In this document: in pieces, positions 1 to 6,119 of the stretch
Position numbering within the stretch: the stretch's first letter is position 1
How the letters are laid out: each line of letters starts with the position of its first letter
Assembly (NCBI GenBank): GCA_937880835.1
Contig: CALGRN010000310.1
Location: 1 to 9,870, forward strand
Direction of reading: 5' to 3'
DNA length: 9,870 bases
Source: an uncultured Prevotella sp.
GTDB taxonomy: Bacteria > Bacteroidota > Bacteroidia > Bacteroidales > Bacteroidaceae
Made by a program: the position numbers and the translations under genes
Notes under the pieces: model-generated
The model's database searches: none
The model's input: the letters and a program-made list of their open reading frames with translations, nothing else
What the model was told of the DNA's origin: nothing

Positions 1-1
1 G

Positions 2-33
2 CAAAGGTAGTTCTTTTATTTTTCACAGCCAAA
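2..33 (-). promoter_or_regulatory. Promoter reading left out of the window
   Basis: Read on the minus strand, TTTG (33-30) is followed after exactly 20 nt by TACCTTTG (9-2). This matches the Bacteroidota housekeeping promoter pattern, TTTG about 20 nt upstream of TAnnTTTG. It is one of only two places in the window where both boxes are seen with good spacing. The transcript would start at or just beyond the left edge, so the gene it drives is outside the window. That gene is inferred to be on the minus strand, divergent from the small secreted protein at 245. Confidence 0.6.
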
Positions 34-221
34 TATTTCTTTCTTTTTTTATAATAAAGAGATTAAACGTAAATCTTTTAATAATCCCGATTTAGTTTTG
101 AAAATTTATATAATGGCTTTGTATTTCCTGTATGGCGAGTTTTATTGCATATAAAGAATTAAAGAGTGTTAATAGTTGGTTCTTTTTGTTCTTTTTCTTT
201 TAAAATCTTGTTTTTTTATAC

Positions 222-229
222 TATATTTG
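222..229 (+). promoter_or_regulatory. -7 promoter box for the small secreted protein
   Basis: TATATTTG matches the TAnnTTTG consensus and lies 15 nt upstream of the ATG at 245. No convincing -33 TTTG is present at 19-21 nt spacing; that stretch is only T-rich. The same string followed by CAG recurs in the rpoD promoter region on the other strand. The position fits a short untranslated leader. Confidence 0.45.
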
Positions 230-244
230 CAGAAAATCCAGTAA

Positions 245-565
245 ATGAATGTATCTATGATAAAGAATATACTTTATATAACGTTTGCAATCGTATTTAT
301 GTTCGGTGTGCATACTAATGCGAGAGCGGAGAGTGCAATAGAGATAATAGAGAATGAGAACCAGAACATAACTATATCTGTTTCTCAATCTACATTGCAT
401 ATTTCCGGTGCTATGGGGCAGACTCTTTATATTTATAATGTTACGGGAGTTTGTGTTATGAGTATAAAGATTGATAGTGCAGATAAACGCTGTGACCTGA
501 ATATTCCAAAAGGATGTTATATCGTAAAGGTAGGTAGGGTAGTGCGTAAGATATCCGTGAGATAA
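245..565 (+). CDS. Small exported protein with a C-terminal sorting-domain-like fold
   Basis: This 106-residue protein has an N-terminal signal peptide (hydrophobic core about residues 8-22, likely cleavage after Ala-Arg-Ala at 28). The remaining ~78 residues are predicted to be mostly beta strand. From about residue 56 the pattern 'GQTLYIYNVTGVCV', a spacer and 'IPKGCYIVKV' resembles the C-terminal domain that Bacteroidota attach to proteins secreted by type IX secretion ('iYn..G..v' then 'l..GiYivkv'). No cargo domain precedes it, so the protein is essentially a signal peptide plus tail. Its function is unknown. An internal ATG at 257 (residue 5) is an equally good start and keeps the signal peptide; 245 was chosen because it is the first ATG after the -7 box at 222-229. 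The gene stands alone, converges on rpoD, and is followed by a hairpin terminator. The family assignment rests on pattern only. Confidence 0.7.
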   Translation: MNVSMIKNILYITFAIVFMFGVHTNARAESAIEIIENENQNITISVSQSTLHISGAMGQTLYIYNVTGVCVMSIKIDSADKRCDLNIPKGCYIVKVGRVVRKISVR

Positions 566-570
566 TTATT

Positions 571-596
571 TTATCATATTTTTTTCATGATGATAA
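571..596. other. Weak AT-rich stem-loop after the small secreted gene
   Basis: TTATCAT (571-577) and ATGATAA (590-596) are perfect 7-bp inverted arms around a T-rich loop. It lies just after the stop codon at 565 and before the stronger hairpin at 602-627. It may help termination or protect the 3' end, but the AT-only stem is weak. Confidence 0.25.
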
Positions 597-601
597 ATTT
601 T

Positions 602-632
602 TCGGTGACGTGATATTACGTCACCGATTTTT
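602..632 (+). terminator. Rho-independent terminator after the small secreted gene
   Basis: TCGGTGACGT (602-611) pairs perfectly over 10 bp with ACGTCACCGA (618-627), with a 6-nt loop and a run of five T (628-632) directly after the stem. The T tract orients it to the plus strand, so it ends the transcript of the gene at 245-565. It also lies downstream of rpoD on the other strand but has no T tract in that direction. Confidence 0.65.
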
Positions 633-658
633 GTTTATAATAACACTGGATATATTAA

Positions 659-688
659 TTAACGCATAATTGATTAATTCTGCGTTAA
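659..688 (-). terminator. rpoD: Possible terminator of rpoD
   Basis: TTAACGCA (659-666) and TGCGTTAA (681-688) form a perfect 8-bp stem with a 14-nt AT-rich loop, starting 12 nt past the rpoD stop codon on the minus strand. The sequence beyond the stem in the minus direction is AT-rich but has no clean T tract, so termination is plausible rather than clear. Confidence 0.35.
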
Positions 689-699
689 TGTCATGTTTC

Positions 700-1572
700 T
701 TATCCTAAGTATTTCATGAGTATTTTAGCATTTCCGCTGTCGCGTAACTTGGCAATGCTCTTCTCTCTTATCTGTCTTACGCGTTCACGCGTGAGTCCTA
801 ATTGGTCTCCGATCTCTTCAAGTCCTTTCTCATGACAACCTATACCGAAGCATTCTCTTATGATGGTTATCTCGCGTTCTTTAAGAACTTTGTTAAGCAC
901 AGTATTGAGTTCTTGCGCCATACTCTCGTGATCGACGTATCTGTCGGTTCTACTGTCATCGCCACTTGGCATTACATCGAGCATACAATTATCCTCTCCG
1001 TCTTGGAAAGGTGCATCAATGCTTACGTGATGTCCGTCTGCCATGAGACTCTGCCCAATCTTTTCTTCGTCAAGTTTGGTGGCATCGGAAAGCTCGGACA
1101 CCGATGGATGACGTTGATTTTCCTGCTCAAACTTGTTTATTTCATGGTTTATCTTGTTCAAAGAACCAACCTGATTGAGTGGCAGACGTACTATACGACT
1201 CTGCTCTGCTATTGCTTGTAAGATGCTTTGACGTATCCACCATACGGCATAAGATATGAATTTGAAGCCTCTTGTTTCGTCAAACTTCTGCGCTGCTTTA
1301 ATAAGTCCGATGTTACCTTCATCAATCAAATCGGTCAGAGTAAGTCCCTGATGCTGGTATTGTTTGGCAACTGACACAACGAAGCGCAGGTTTGCGGTGA
1401 CGAGTTTATCCTTTGCTTTCTCGCCTTCCGGTCCTCCTTTCTTTATTTTCTGTGCCAATTCAATTTCTTCGTCTATTGATATGAGAGGTGCACGTCCTAT
1501 TTCCACAAGATATTTATCTAATGCTTCACTCGAACGGTTTGTAATACTTCTTTGAATTTTTAGCTGTCTCAT
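700..1572 (-). CDS. rpoD: Primary (housekeeping) RNA polymerase sigma factor
   Basis: A 290-residue sigma-70 family factor that binds core RNA polymerase and recognises housekeeping promoters. Region 1.2 lies around residues 16-48. Region 2 runs about 55-125 and includes the core-binding 'LIDEGNIGLIKAAQKFD' and the -10 reading/melting segment 'GFKFISYAVWWIRQSI' (102-117). Region 3 is about 130-210. Region 4 has the helix-turn-helix 'LEEIGDQLGLTRERVRQIRE' (251-270). The long region 1.1 and the non-conserved insert of E. coli RpoD are absent. This is normal for the Bacteroidota primary sigma factor, which has about this length and reads TTTG/TAnnTTTG promoters like those in this window. The ATG start gives the usual 'MRQLKI' opening. 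The gene is monocistronic and has a -7 box about 70 nt upstream. Assignment as RpoD rather than an alternative group-2 factor rests on length and strong motif agreement. Confidence 0.93.
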   Translation of the reverse strand: MRQLKIQRSITNRSSEALDKYLVEIGRAPLISIDEEIELAQKIKKGGPEGEKAKDKLVTANLRFVVSVAKQYQHQGLTLTDLIDEGNIGLIKAAQKFDETRGFKFISYAVWWIRQSILQAIAEQSRIVRLPLNQVGSLNKINHEINKFEQENQRHPSVSELSDATKLDEEKIGQSLMADGHHVSIDAPFQDGEDNCMLDVMPSGDDSRTDRYVDHESMAQELNTVLNKVLKEREITIIRECFGIGCHEKGLEEIGDQLGLTRERVRQIREKSIAKLRDSGNAKILMKYLG

Positions 1573-1642
1573 CTTTTATACCTTAAAACTTATAAGTGAC
1601 TGAATATCATGCGAATAACAAGAGTTTGTTTCTTTGACGCTG

Positions 1643-1650
1643 CAAATATA
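1643..1650 (-). promoter_or_regulatory. rpoD: -7 promoter box of rpoD
   Basis: On the minus strand TATATTTG (1650-1643) matches TAnnTTTG and is followed by CAG, as at 222-232 on the other strand. It lies 70 nt upstream of the rpoD ATG, implying a leader of about 60 nt. No -33 TTTG was found at the expected distance. Confidence 0.5.
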
Positions 1651-1753
1651 CAAAAAATATGATTACGTTGTTACTCGCAGAGGGTTTATTAATTGTTAAA
1701 TAAACGTAATGGTTTCTACTCTCAAAGAATTTGCGAATAATTGTTCGTGTTTT

Positions 1754-1842
1754 CAAAAGTTATTCTTTTGCGTTGCAAGAGCTATTGTTTTGCACTGCGA
1801 AAGTTATCCTTTTACGTGCTGAAAGTTATCCTTTTGAAAAAT
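1754..1842. repeat. Four-copy degenerate ~22-bp tandem hairpin repeat
   Basis: Units start near 1754, 1776, 1798 and 1820, a period of 22, 22 and 22-23 nt. The shared pattern is roughly CRAAAGTTATYCTTTTGC followed by 4-5 less conserved bases. Each unit has an internal dyad around TTATY. In unit 1 the arms CAAAAG (1754-1759) and CTTTTG (1765-1770) are perfect; the other units have one or more mismatches. The array lies about 180-270 nt upstream of the rpoD start. From memory, AT-rich hairpin tandem repeats like this are scattered in Prevotella intergenic DNA; function unknown. Confidence 0.65.
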
Positions 1843-1920
1843 GGCACGAAAACAGTTGTCCGGCAATGTCTTAAAAACGCATGTACGTTTGATGTTATAT
1901 TATGCGTCGTTTCTGATAAT

Positions 1921-1961
1921 CTTGTTATTATATATTATATCTTTCCTGCCTTGTTATTATA
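1921..1961. repeat. 12-bp direct repeat at the 3' end of kdsB
   Basis: CTTGTTATTATA occurs at 1921-1932 and again, identically, at 1950-1961, a 29-nt period. The right copy lies inside the last kdsB codons and the left copy spans its stop codon. It may be a small duplication that reshaped the kdsB C-terminus, or chance in AT-rich DNA. Confidence 0.4.
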
Positions 1962-2686
1962 AATTCTTCTGCCTTTTTTAAGTCTTCCGGTGTATCTATT
2001 CCGATGGTTTCAAAGTCTGTGAGACCTACTTTTATTCTGTATCCGTTTTGCAACCAACGCAGCTGTTCCAAACTTTCGGCAATTTCGAGTGATGATTGAG
2101 GAAGCCTTGTTATATCTTTCAATATTCTTGTTTTATAGGCATATAGTCCAATGTGCTTTAAAAACGGGTATTTGTTGAGCCAATTATTCTTACTTTCTCC
2201 TCTTATAAAAGGAATCACACTGCGCGAGAAATACATTGCATAACCCTGATTATCCATTACTATTTTTGGCGAGTTGGGATTTTCCAATGCTTCTATGCTG
2301 TCGAAACGTTTGCCTAATGTGGCAATATCCGTGTTGCTGTCAGCAAAACATCTGCATACCGTGTCTATCTGAGATTTATTTATGAATGGTTCATCTCCCT
2401 GTATGTTTACCACCACATCGAAATCTCCTCCGATTATTCCGATAGCTTCTTCTATGCGGTCTGTACCGCTTTTATGATTTGGCGAGGTCATTACAGCTTT
2501 TCCGCCGAAACTCTCCACTGCATTGAATATACGCTTGTCATCGGTGGCTACATAAACATCTTCAAGTGCATGTGACGCCTGTTCATATACGTGTTGTATG
2601 ATAATCTTTCCGGATAACAATGCGAGCGGCTTGCCGGGAAAACGCGATGATGCGTATCTTGCAGGTATAATTCCTATAAATTTCAT
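1928..2686 (-). CDS. kdsB: 3-deoxy-manno-octulosonate cytidylyltransferase (CMP-Kdo synthetase)
   Basis: This 252-residue cytosolic enzyme activates Kdo with CTP to give CMP-Kdo and pyrophosphate, the donor for Kdo addition to lipid A in LPS synthesis. It opens with the nucleotide-binding signature 'IPARYASSRFPGKPLA' (7-22). 'YVATDD' (45-50), 'SGTDRI' (73-78) and the metal/CTP-binding 'NIQGDEPFI' (94-102) follow. 'HIGLYAYKT' comes later, and 'GIDTPEDL' (229-236) lies near the end. All are typical of KdsB, and the length is the family norm of about 250. The ATG at 2686 places the signature at the very N-terminus as expected. A -7 box lies 20 nt upstream. The gene is divergent from the MORN protein and shares no operon partner in the window. 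The last residues lie over a 12-bp direct repeat, which does not touch the catalytic motifs. Confidence 0.95.
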   Translation of the reverse strand: MKFIGIIPARYASSRFPGKPLALLSGKIIIQHVYEQASHALEDVYVATDDKRIFNAVESFGGKAVMTSPNHKSGTDRIEEAIGIIGGDFDVVVNIQGDEPFINKSQIDTVCRCFADSNTDIATLGKRFDSIEALENPNSPKIVMDNQGYAMYFSRSVIPFIRGESKNNWLNKYPFLKHIGLYAYKTRILKDITRLPQSSLEIAESLEQLRWLQNGYRIKVGLTDFETIGIDTPEDLKKAEEFIITRQERYNI

Positions 2687-2705
2687 ATTATTTCTGTTTA
2701 TAGTG

Positions 2706-2713
2706 CAAAGTTA
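2706..2713 (-). promoter_or_regulatory. kdsB: -7 promoter box of kdsB
   Basis: On the minus strand TAACTTTG (2713-2706) fits TAnnTTTG and lies 20 nt before the kdsB ATG, giving a very short leader of about 13 nt. No -33 TTTG was found at the expected spacing. Confidence 0.45.
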
Positions 2714-2840
2714 ACATAAATATATTAATGTGAGAAAGAAGCCTTTGGAATATTTATTTGTTGTGAATTTCTATTTGTTAAATAGTAATTCTATTACTTA
2801 ATTTTTCAGTGTCCTTTATCCTGTTCTCGGTAAATTTTCG

Positions 2841-2848
2841 TACTTTTG
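2841..2848 (+). promoter_or_regulatory. -7 promoter box of the MORN-repeat gene
   Basis: TACTTTTG fits TAnnTTTG and lies 29 nt upstream of the GTG start at 2877. No clear -33 element is visible. The kdsB box is divergent, 128 nt away, so the two genes share a 190-bp intergenic region. Confidence 0.45.
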
Positions 2849-2876
2849 GAAAATAATTTCATAAATTGGGATAAAA

Positions 2877-3989
2877 GTGAGAAATAAGATATTAGCATTG
2901 ATTATGGCATTCCTTCCAATTGCGGGATTTGCTCAGAAGATAACATTGGGTTCTTGTACAACAAAGGACGGTGGACAATATAAAGGAGAAATGGTAGGTG
3001 GAAAACCTAACGGCAAAGGAAATACGCTGTTCAAGAATGGCGATACTTACGAGGGAGAATATGTCAAAGGACGTCGTCAGGGATATGGCATATATACGTT
3101 TTCCGACGGTGAGAAGTATGAAGGACAATGGTTTCAAGACCAACAGCATGGCAAGGGAACTTATTATTTCATGAACAATAATAAATATGTAGGACTTTGG
3201 TTTCGCGATTATCAGCAAGGGCATGGCGTTATGTACTACTATAACGGCGATAAATACGAGGGAAACTGGCATCAGGATCATAGAAACGGAAAAGGAAGAT
3301 ATACGTTTGCTGGTGGTGCATATTACGATGGCGAATGGAAAAACGACCAAAAAAGCGGTAAAGGATTTTTCGATTGGGGTGATGGCACTACTTATGACGG
3401 AATGTGGGAGAACAATCAGCGTTCCGGCAAAGGAACTAACAGATATGCCGACGGCGATGTTTATATAGGCGATTGGAAAGATGACATACAGAACGGTAAG
3501 GGTATTTATAAATTCCAAAACGGTGACATTTACGAAGGTGCATACATGCAAGGAGAGCGCACGGGAGAAGGTATATTCAAGTATGCCAACGGCGATAAAT
3601 ATACAGGACGCTTCAAAGACGGATGCAAGGACGGCATAGGTACGCTTGTTTGGAATAACGGCGACTCTTATACAGGAGAGTGGAAAGACGACTTGCAGAA
3701 CGGAAGAGGCAAGCTCGTGAAGAAAAACGGTGATGTATTCGAAGGTAACTTCAAGAACGGAAAAGTTGAAGGAGAAATCATAATTCACTATTCAGACGGT
3801 AGCAAATTCAAAGGAACATACCGCAACGGCAAACGCCATGGTGTGGCTATCGAGGTTTCCAAAGACGGAAAAAGATTTGAGGGAACTTACAATGATGACA
3901 GACGTGATGGCAAGTTTGTAGAAAAAGACAGAAACGGCAGTATAACTGCGCGCGGACATTATGATAGCGGCAAGCGATTTGAAGATTAA
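2877..3989 (+). CDS. Exported MORN-repeat protein
   Basis: A 370-residue protein with a signal peptide (residues 1-20, ending 'GFAQ') followed by almost nothing but MORN repeats. Residues 32-353 are 14 consecutive 23-residue units with no gap, pattern GDxYxGxWxxxxxxGxGxYxxxN, and 354-370 is a degenerate partial unit. MORN repeats fold into a flat beta-hairpin ribbon and mediate protein or lipid contacts; the partner here cannot be told. The start is a GTG at 2877, chosen because it begins exactly at the signal peptide and no in-frame ATG lies nearby upstream; the next in-frame ATG (residue 10) would destroy the signal. Export to the periplasm or cell surface is inferred. glgB follows 59 nt downstream on the same strand, but no functional link is evident. 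A long minus-strand frame across this gene is a codon-usage artefact. Confidence 0.88.
   Translation: MRNKILALIMAFLPIAGFAQKITLGSCTTKDGGQYKGEMVGGKPNGKGNTLFKNGDTYEGEYVKGRRQGYGIYTFSDGEKYEGQWFQDQQHGKGTYYFMNNNKYVGLWFRDYQQGHGVMYYYNGDKYEGNWHQDHRNGKGRYTFAGGAYYDGEWKNDQKSGKGFFDWGDGTTYDGMWENNQRSGKGTNRYADGDVYIGDWKDDIQNGKGIYKFQNGDIYEGAYMQGERTGEGIFKYANGDKYTGRFKDGCKDGIGTLVWNNGDSYTGEWKDDLQNGRGKLVKKNGDVFEGNFKNGKVEGEIIIHYSDGSKFKGTYRNGKRHGVAIEVSKDGKRFEGTYNDDRRDGKFVEKDRNGSITARGHYDSGKRFED
2970..3935 (+). repeat. 14 gap-free 23-residue (69-bp) MORN units
   Basis: The coding sequence repeats in perfect 69-nt register 14 times (residues 32-353). Typical units are 'GDTYEGEYVKGRRQGYGIYT', 'GDKYEGNWHQDHRNGKGRYT' and 'GDVYIGDWKDDIQNGKGIYK', each plus three residues. 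Units 1-11 keep the aromatic and glycine positions well; units 12-14 drift. The lack of any indel suggests a single continuous structural ribbon. Confidence 0.85.
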
Positions 3990-4036
3990 ACTTATTGCTT
4001 TAAATGGCGTCTGTCGATATGTTTCATAATCATAAA

Positions 4037-4044
4037 TACTTTTG
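4037..4044 (+). promoter_or_regulatory. glgB: Possible -7 box immediately before glgB
   Basis: TACTTTTG, identical to the box before the MORN gene, ends 4 nt before the first glgB ATG (4049). If used, transcription would begin at or about the start codon and the mRNA would be almost leaderless. It could instead be chance, with glgB transcribed from the MORN promoter upstream. Confidence 0.3.
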
Positions 4045-4048
4045 TTAA

Positions 4049-4501
4049 ATGATGAAGACAAAGACCGCAACTGCTAAGGTTGCAAGACAAAAAGCAAAGA
4101 ATGATTCTAATAAACATATAGGACTTGTTCGTAAAGATATTTATCTTAAACCGTACGAAGATGCCATTCGAGGCAGACATGAATACGCTCTTTGGAAAGA
4201 AAATAAACTTACGGATAACGGTAAGAAACGTATTTCGGATGTATCTAACGGCTATGATTATTACGGATTGCATAAAACATCGCGCGGTTGGGTATTCCGT
4301 GAATGGGCACCGAATGCCGTAGAGATATATCTTATAGGTGATTTCAACGATTGGAAAGAAACTCCCGAATACCGTGCAAAGCGCATAGAAGGAACGGGAA
4401 ATTGGGAATTGAAACTCACAAATAAAGCTTTGAAGCATGGCGATTTGTATAAAATGCGTGTTCATTGGAATGGGGGAGAAGGAGAGAGAATACCCGCTTA
4501 G
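4049..4501 (+). CDS. glgB: Branching enzyme, N-terminal fragment (CBM48 part)
   Basis: This is the 150-residue product made if the amber codon terminates translation. It contains the basic Lys/Ala-rich start, 'YLKPYEDAIRGRHEYA' and most of the CBM48-like glycan-binding domain, including 'YGLHKTSRGWVFREWAPNA' and 'IYLIGDFNDW'. It stops just before the last strands of that domain. It has no catalytic residue and would not branch glycogen alone. ATG 4049 was taken as the start; the adjacent ATG at 4052 is equally possible. The family's usual opening is near residue 25, so the first ~25 residues are an extension. Confidence 0.6.
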   Translation: MMKTKTATAKVARQKAKNDSNKHIGLVRKDIYLKPYEDAIRGRHEYALWKENKLTDNGKKRISDVSNGYDYYGLHKTSRGWVFREWAPNAVEIYLIGDFNDWKETPEYRAKRIEGTGNWELKLTNKALKHGDLYKMRVHWNGGEGERIPA

Positions 4502-4525
4502 GCGCAACGTGTTGTACAAGATGAC

Positions 4526-6118
4526 GTGACAAAGATTTTTTCTGCACAGGTATGGAATCCGAATGAACCTTATGCTTGGAAGAAAACAAAATTCAAACCC
4601 AATGTTTCGCCACTTCTTATATATGAATGTCATATAGGAATGGCACAGAATTCAGAGAAAGTAGGTACTTATAAAGAATTCCGTGAGAATGTGTTGCCGC
4701 GTATAATAGAAGACGGATACAACTGCATACAGATAATGGCTGTGCAGGAACATCCTTACTATGGCTCTTTCGGTTATCATGTAAGCTCGTTCTTCGCAGC
4801 ATCAAGCAGATTTGGAAACCCCGAAGAATTGAAAGAGCTTATAGATGTTGCGCATATAAACGGAATAGCCGTTATCATGGATATTGTGCATTCGCATGCT
4901 GTAAAAAACGAGGTTGAAGGTCTTGGAAATATTGCAGGTGATGCCAATCAATACTTCTATCCGGGCGACAGACGCGAGCATCCTGCTTGGGACAGTCTTT
5001 GTTTTGATTATGGAAAAGATGAAGTCTTGCACTTTCTTCTAAGCAACTGTAAATACTGGCTCAATGAATTTCACTTCGACGGATTTCGTTTCGACGGTGT
5101 CACATCTATGATTTATTACAGTCATGGGCTTGGTGAAGCTTTCACATCTTATGACGATTACTTCAACGGAGGGCAGGATGACAATGCTATTTGTTATCTC
5201 ACTCTTGCGAATAAACTTGTACACGAGGTTAATCCTAATGCCATAACGATAGCCGAAGAGGTTAGCGGCATGCCGGGATTGGCAGCAAAGTTCGATGACG
5301 GAGGCATGGGCTTCGACTATCGCATGGCTATGAATATCCCCGATTTCTGGATAAAGCTGATAAAAGAACATAAGGATGAAGACTGGAAACCGAGTTCAAT
5401 ATTCTGGGAAGTGAAGAACCGTCGTGAAGACGAAAAGACCATATCATATTGTGAAAGCCATGATCAGGCACTTGTAGGAGATAAAACCATTATTTTCAGA
5501 CTTATCGATTCTGACATGTATTGGCATTTCAAGAAAGGTGATGAGAATGATGTTGTGCATCGAGGAATAGCATTGCACAAGATGATAAGACTTATAACAG
5601 CAGCTACAATAAACGGAGGTTACCTCAATTTTATGGGAAACGAGTTCGGACATCCGGAATGGATAGACTTTCCGCGTGAAGGAAATGGGTGGAGTCATAA
5701 ATATGCACGCAGGCAATGGGACTTGGTTGACAACCATGACTTGAACTATCATTATCTGGGAGATTTTGACAGAGAGATGCTTAATGTGATTAAGCGAGAG
5801 AAGAATTTCAACAGAACGGCAGTACAGGAGATATGGCACGACGATTCAGATCAGGTTCTTGCGTTTATGAGAGGAGATTTGATATTCGTCTTTAATTTCA
5901 GTCCTGTGCATTCATACACCGACTACGGTTTCCTCGTAAGCACCGGTTCTTATGATGTAGTGCTTAATACCGATGCCGAAAAGTTTGGCGGAAACGGTTT
6001 TGCTGATGACACGATGACTCATCTTACCAATTATGATCCGGTCTATGTTAAGGAACATAAGGAATGGTTGAAGCTTTACATACCTGCCCGTTCTGCCGTT
6101 GTGTTAAAAAAGAATTGA
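4526..6118 (+). CDS. glgB: Branching enzyme, catalytic fragment
   Basis: After the amber codon the frame stays open for 530 codons beyond a GTG at 4526, 24 nt past the stop. It holds the whole GH13 catalytic barrel with all four conserved regions and the C-terminal beta domain ('LAFMRGDLIFVFNFSP' to 'YIPARSAVVLKKN'). Whether the GTG is really used is unknown: no Shine-Dalgarno sequence is seen, and the residues before it (after the TAG) are also conserved family sequence, which argues that the natural product is the uninterrupted protein. If translated, this piece lacks the N-terminal domain that positions the glucan chain and would probably be impaired. The stop at 6116-6118 is 1 nt from the next gene. 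Confidence 0.6.
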   Translation: MTKIFSAQVWNPNEPYAWKKTKFKPNVSPLLIYECHIGMAQNSEKVGTYKEFRENVLPRIIEDGYNCIQIMAVQEHPYYGSFGYHVSSFFAASSRFGNPEELKELIDVAHINGIAVIMDIVHSHAVKNEVEGLGNIAGDANQYFYPGDRREHPAWDSLCFDYGKDEVLHFLLSNCKYWLNEFHFDGFRFDGVTSMIYYSHGLGEAFTSYDDYFNGGQDDNAICYLTLANKLVHEVNPNAITIAEEVSGMPGLAAKFDDGGMGFDYRMAMNIPDFWIKLIKEHKDEDWKPSSIFWEVKNRREDEKTISYCESHDQALVGDKTIIFRLIDSDMYWHFKKGDENDVVHRGIALHKMIRLITAATINGGYLNFMGNEFGHPEWIDFPREGNGWSHKYARRQWDLVDNHDLNYHYLGDFDREMLNVIKREKNFNRTAVQEIWHDDSDQVLAFMRGDLIFVFNFSPVHSYTDYGFLVSTGSYDVVLNTDAEKFGGNGFADDTMTHLTNYDPVYVKEHKEWLKLYIPARSAVVLKKN

Positions 6119-6119
6119 T

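Larger units (their letters stand above)
1573..1927. other. Intergenic region between kdsB and rpoD (355 bp)
   Basis: This gap separates the kdsB stop from the rpoD start, both on the minus strand. It contains the rpoD -7 box (1643-1650), a four-copy ~22-bp hairpin repeat (1754-1842), and one half of a 12-bp direct repeat at the kdsB end. An open frame of 73 codons runs through it on the plus strand. That frame is judged spurious because it simply translates the repeat, whose 22-nt period shifts frame with each copy. Confidence 0.6.
4049..6118 (+). pseudogene. glgB: 1,4-alpha-glucan branching enzyme interrupted by an in-frame amber codon
   Basis: Taken together, 4049-6118 is one reading frame of 690 codons encoding a glycogen branching enzyme. 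It cuts alpha-1,4 glucan chains and rejoins them by alpha-1,6 links. A TAG at 4499-4501 (codon 151) breaks it after 'GGEGERIPA'; the same frame continues with 'AQRVVQDD' and 'IFSAQVW', which are typical family sequence, so nothing but the stop is out of place. The parts are a ~30-residue basic leader, a CBM48-like beta domain (about 60-150), the GH13 barrel and a C-terminal beta domain. The eukaryotic-type (GH13_8) motifs are intact: D278 in 'MDIVHSH', nucleophile D349 in 'GFRFDGVTSM', acid/base E403 in 'IAEEVSGMP', and H471-D472 in 'ESHDQALVGDK'. Full length is close to the family norm. It may be a recent nonsense mutation (Tyr or Trp to stop), a sequencing or assembly error, or readthrough. 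Confidence 0.85.

Noticed and set aside
1754..1842. A CRISPR array
   Set aside because: The period is only ~22 nt with no unique spacers between units, the units are degenerate, and no cas gene is nearby.
1741..1962. A 73-codon plus-strand frame between kdsB and rpoD
   Set aside because: The first half is a translation of the 22-bp hairpin repeat and the frame then runs into the kdsB 3' end. There is no promoter box and no family resemblance.
2892..3788. A 298-codon open frame on the minus strand opposite the MORN gene
   Set aside because: It mirrors the repeat and codon bias of the MORN gene, which has a signal peptide, a promoter box and a clear family pattern. The antisense product is low-complexity hydrophobic with no recognisable motif.
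3992..4633. A 213-codon minus-strand frame over the start of glgB
   Set aside because: It lies opposite well-conserved branching-enzyme coding sequence and shows no promoter or family motif; it is a shadow frame.
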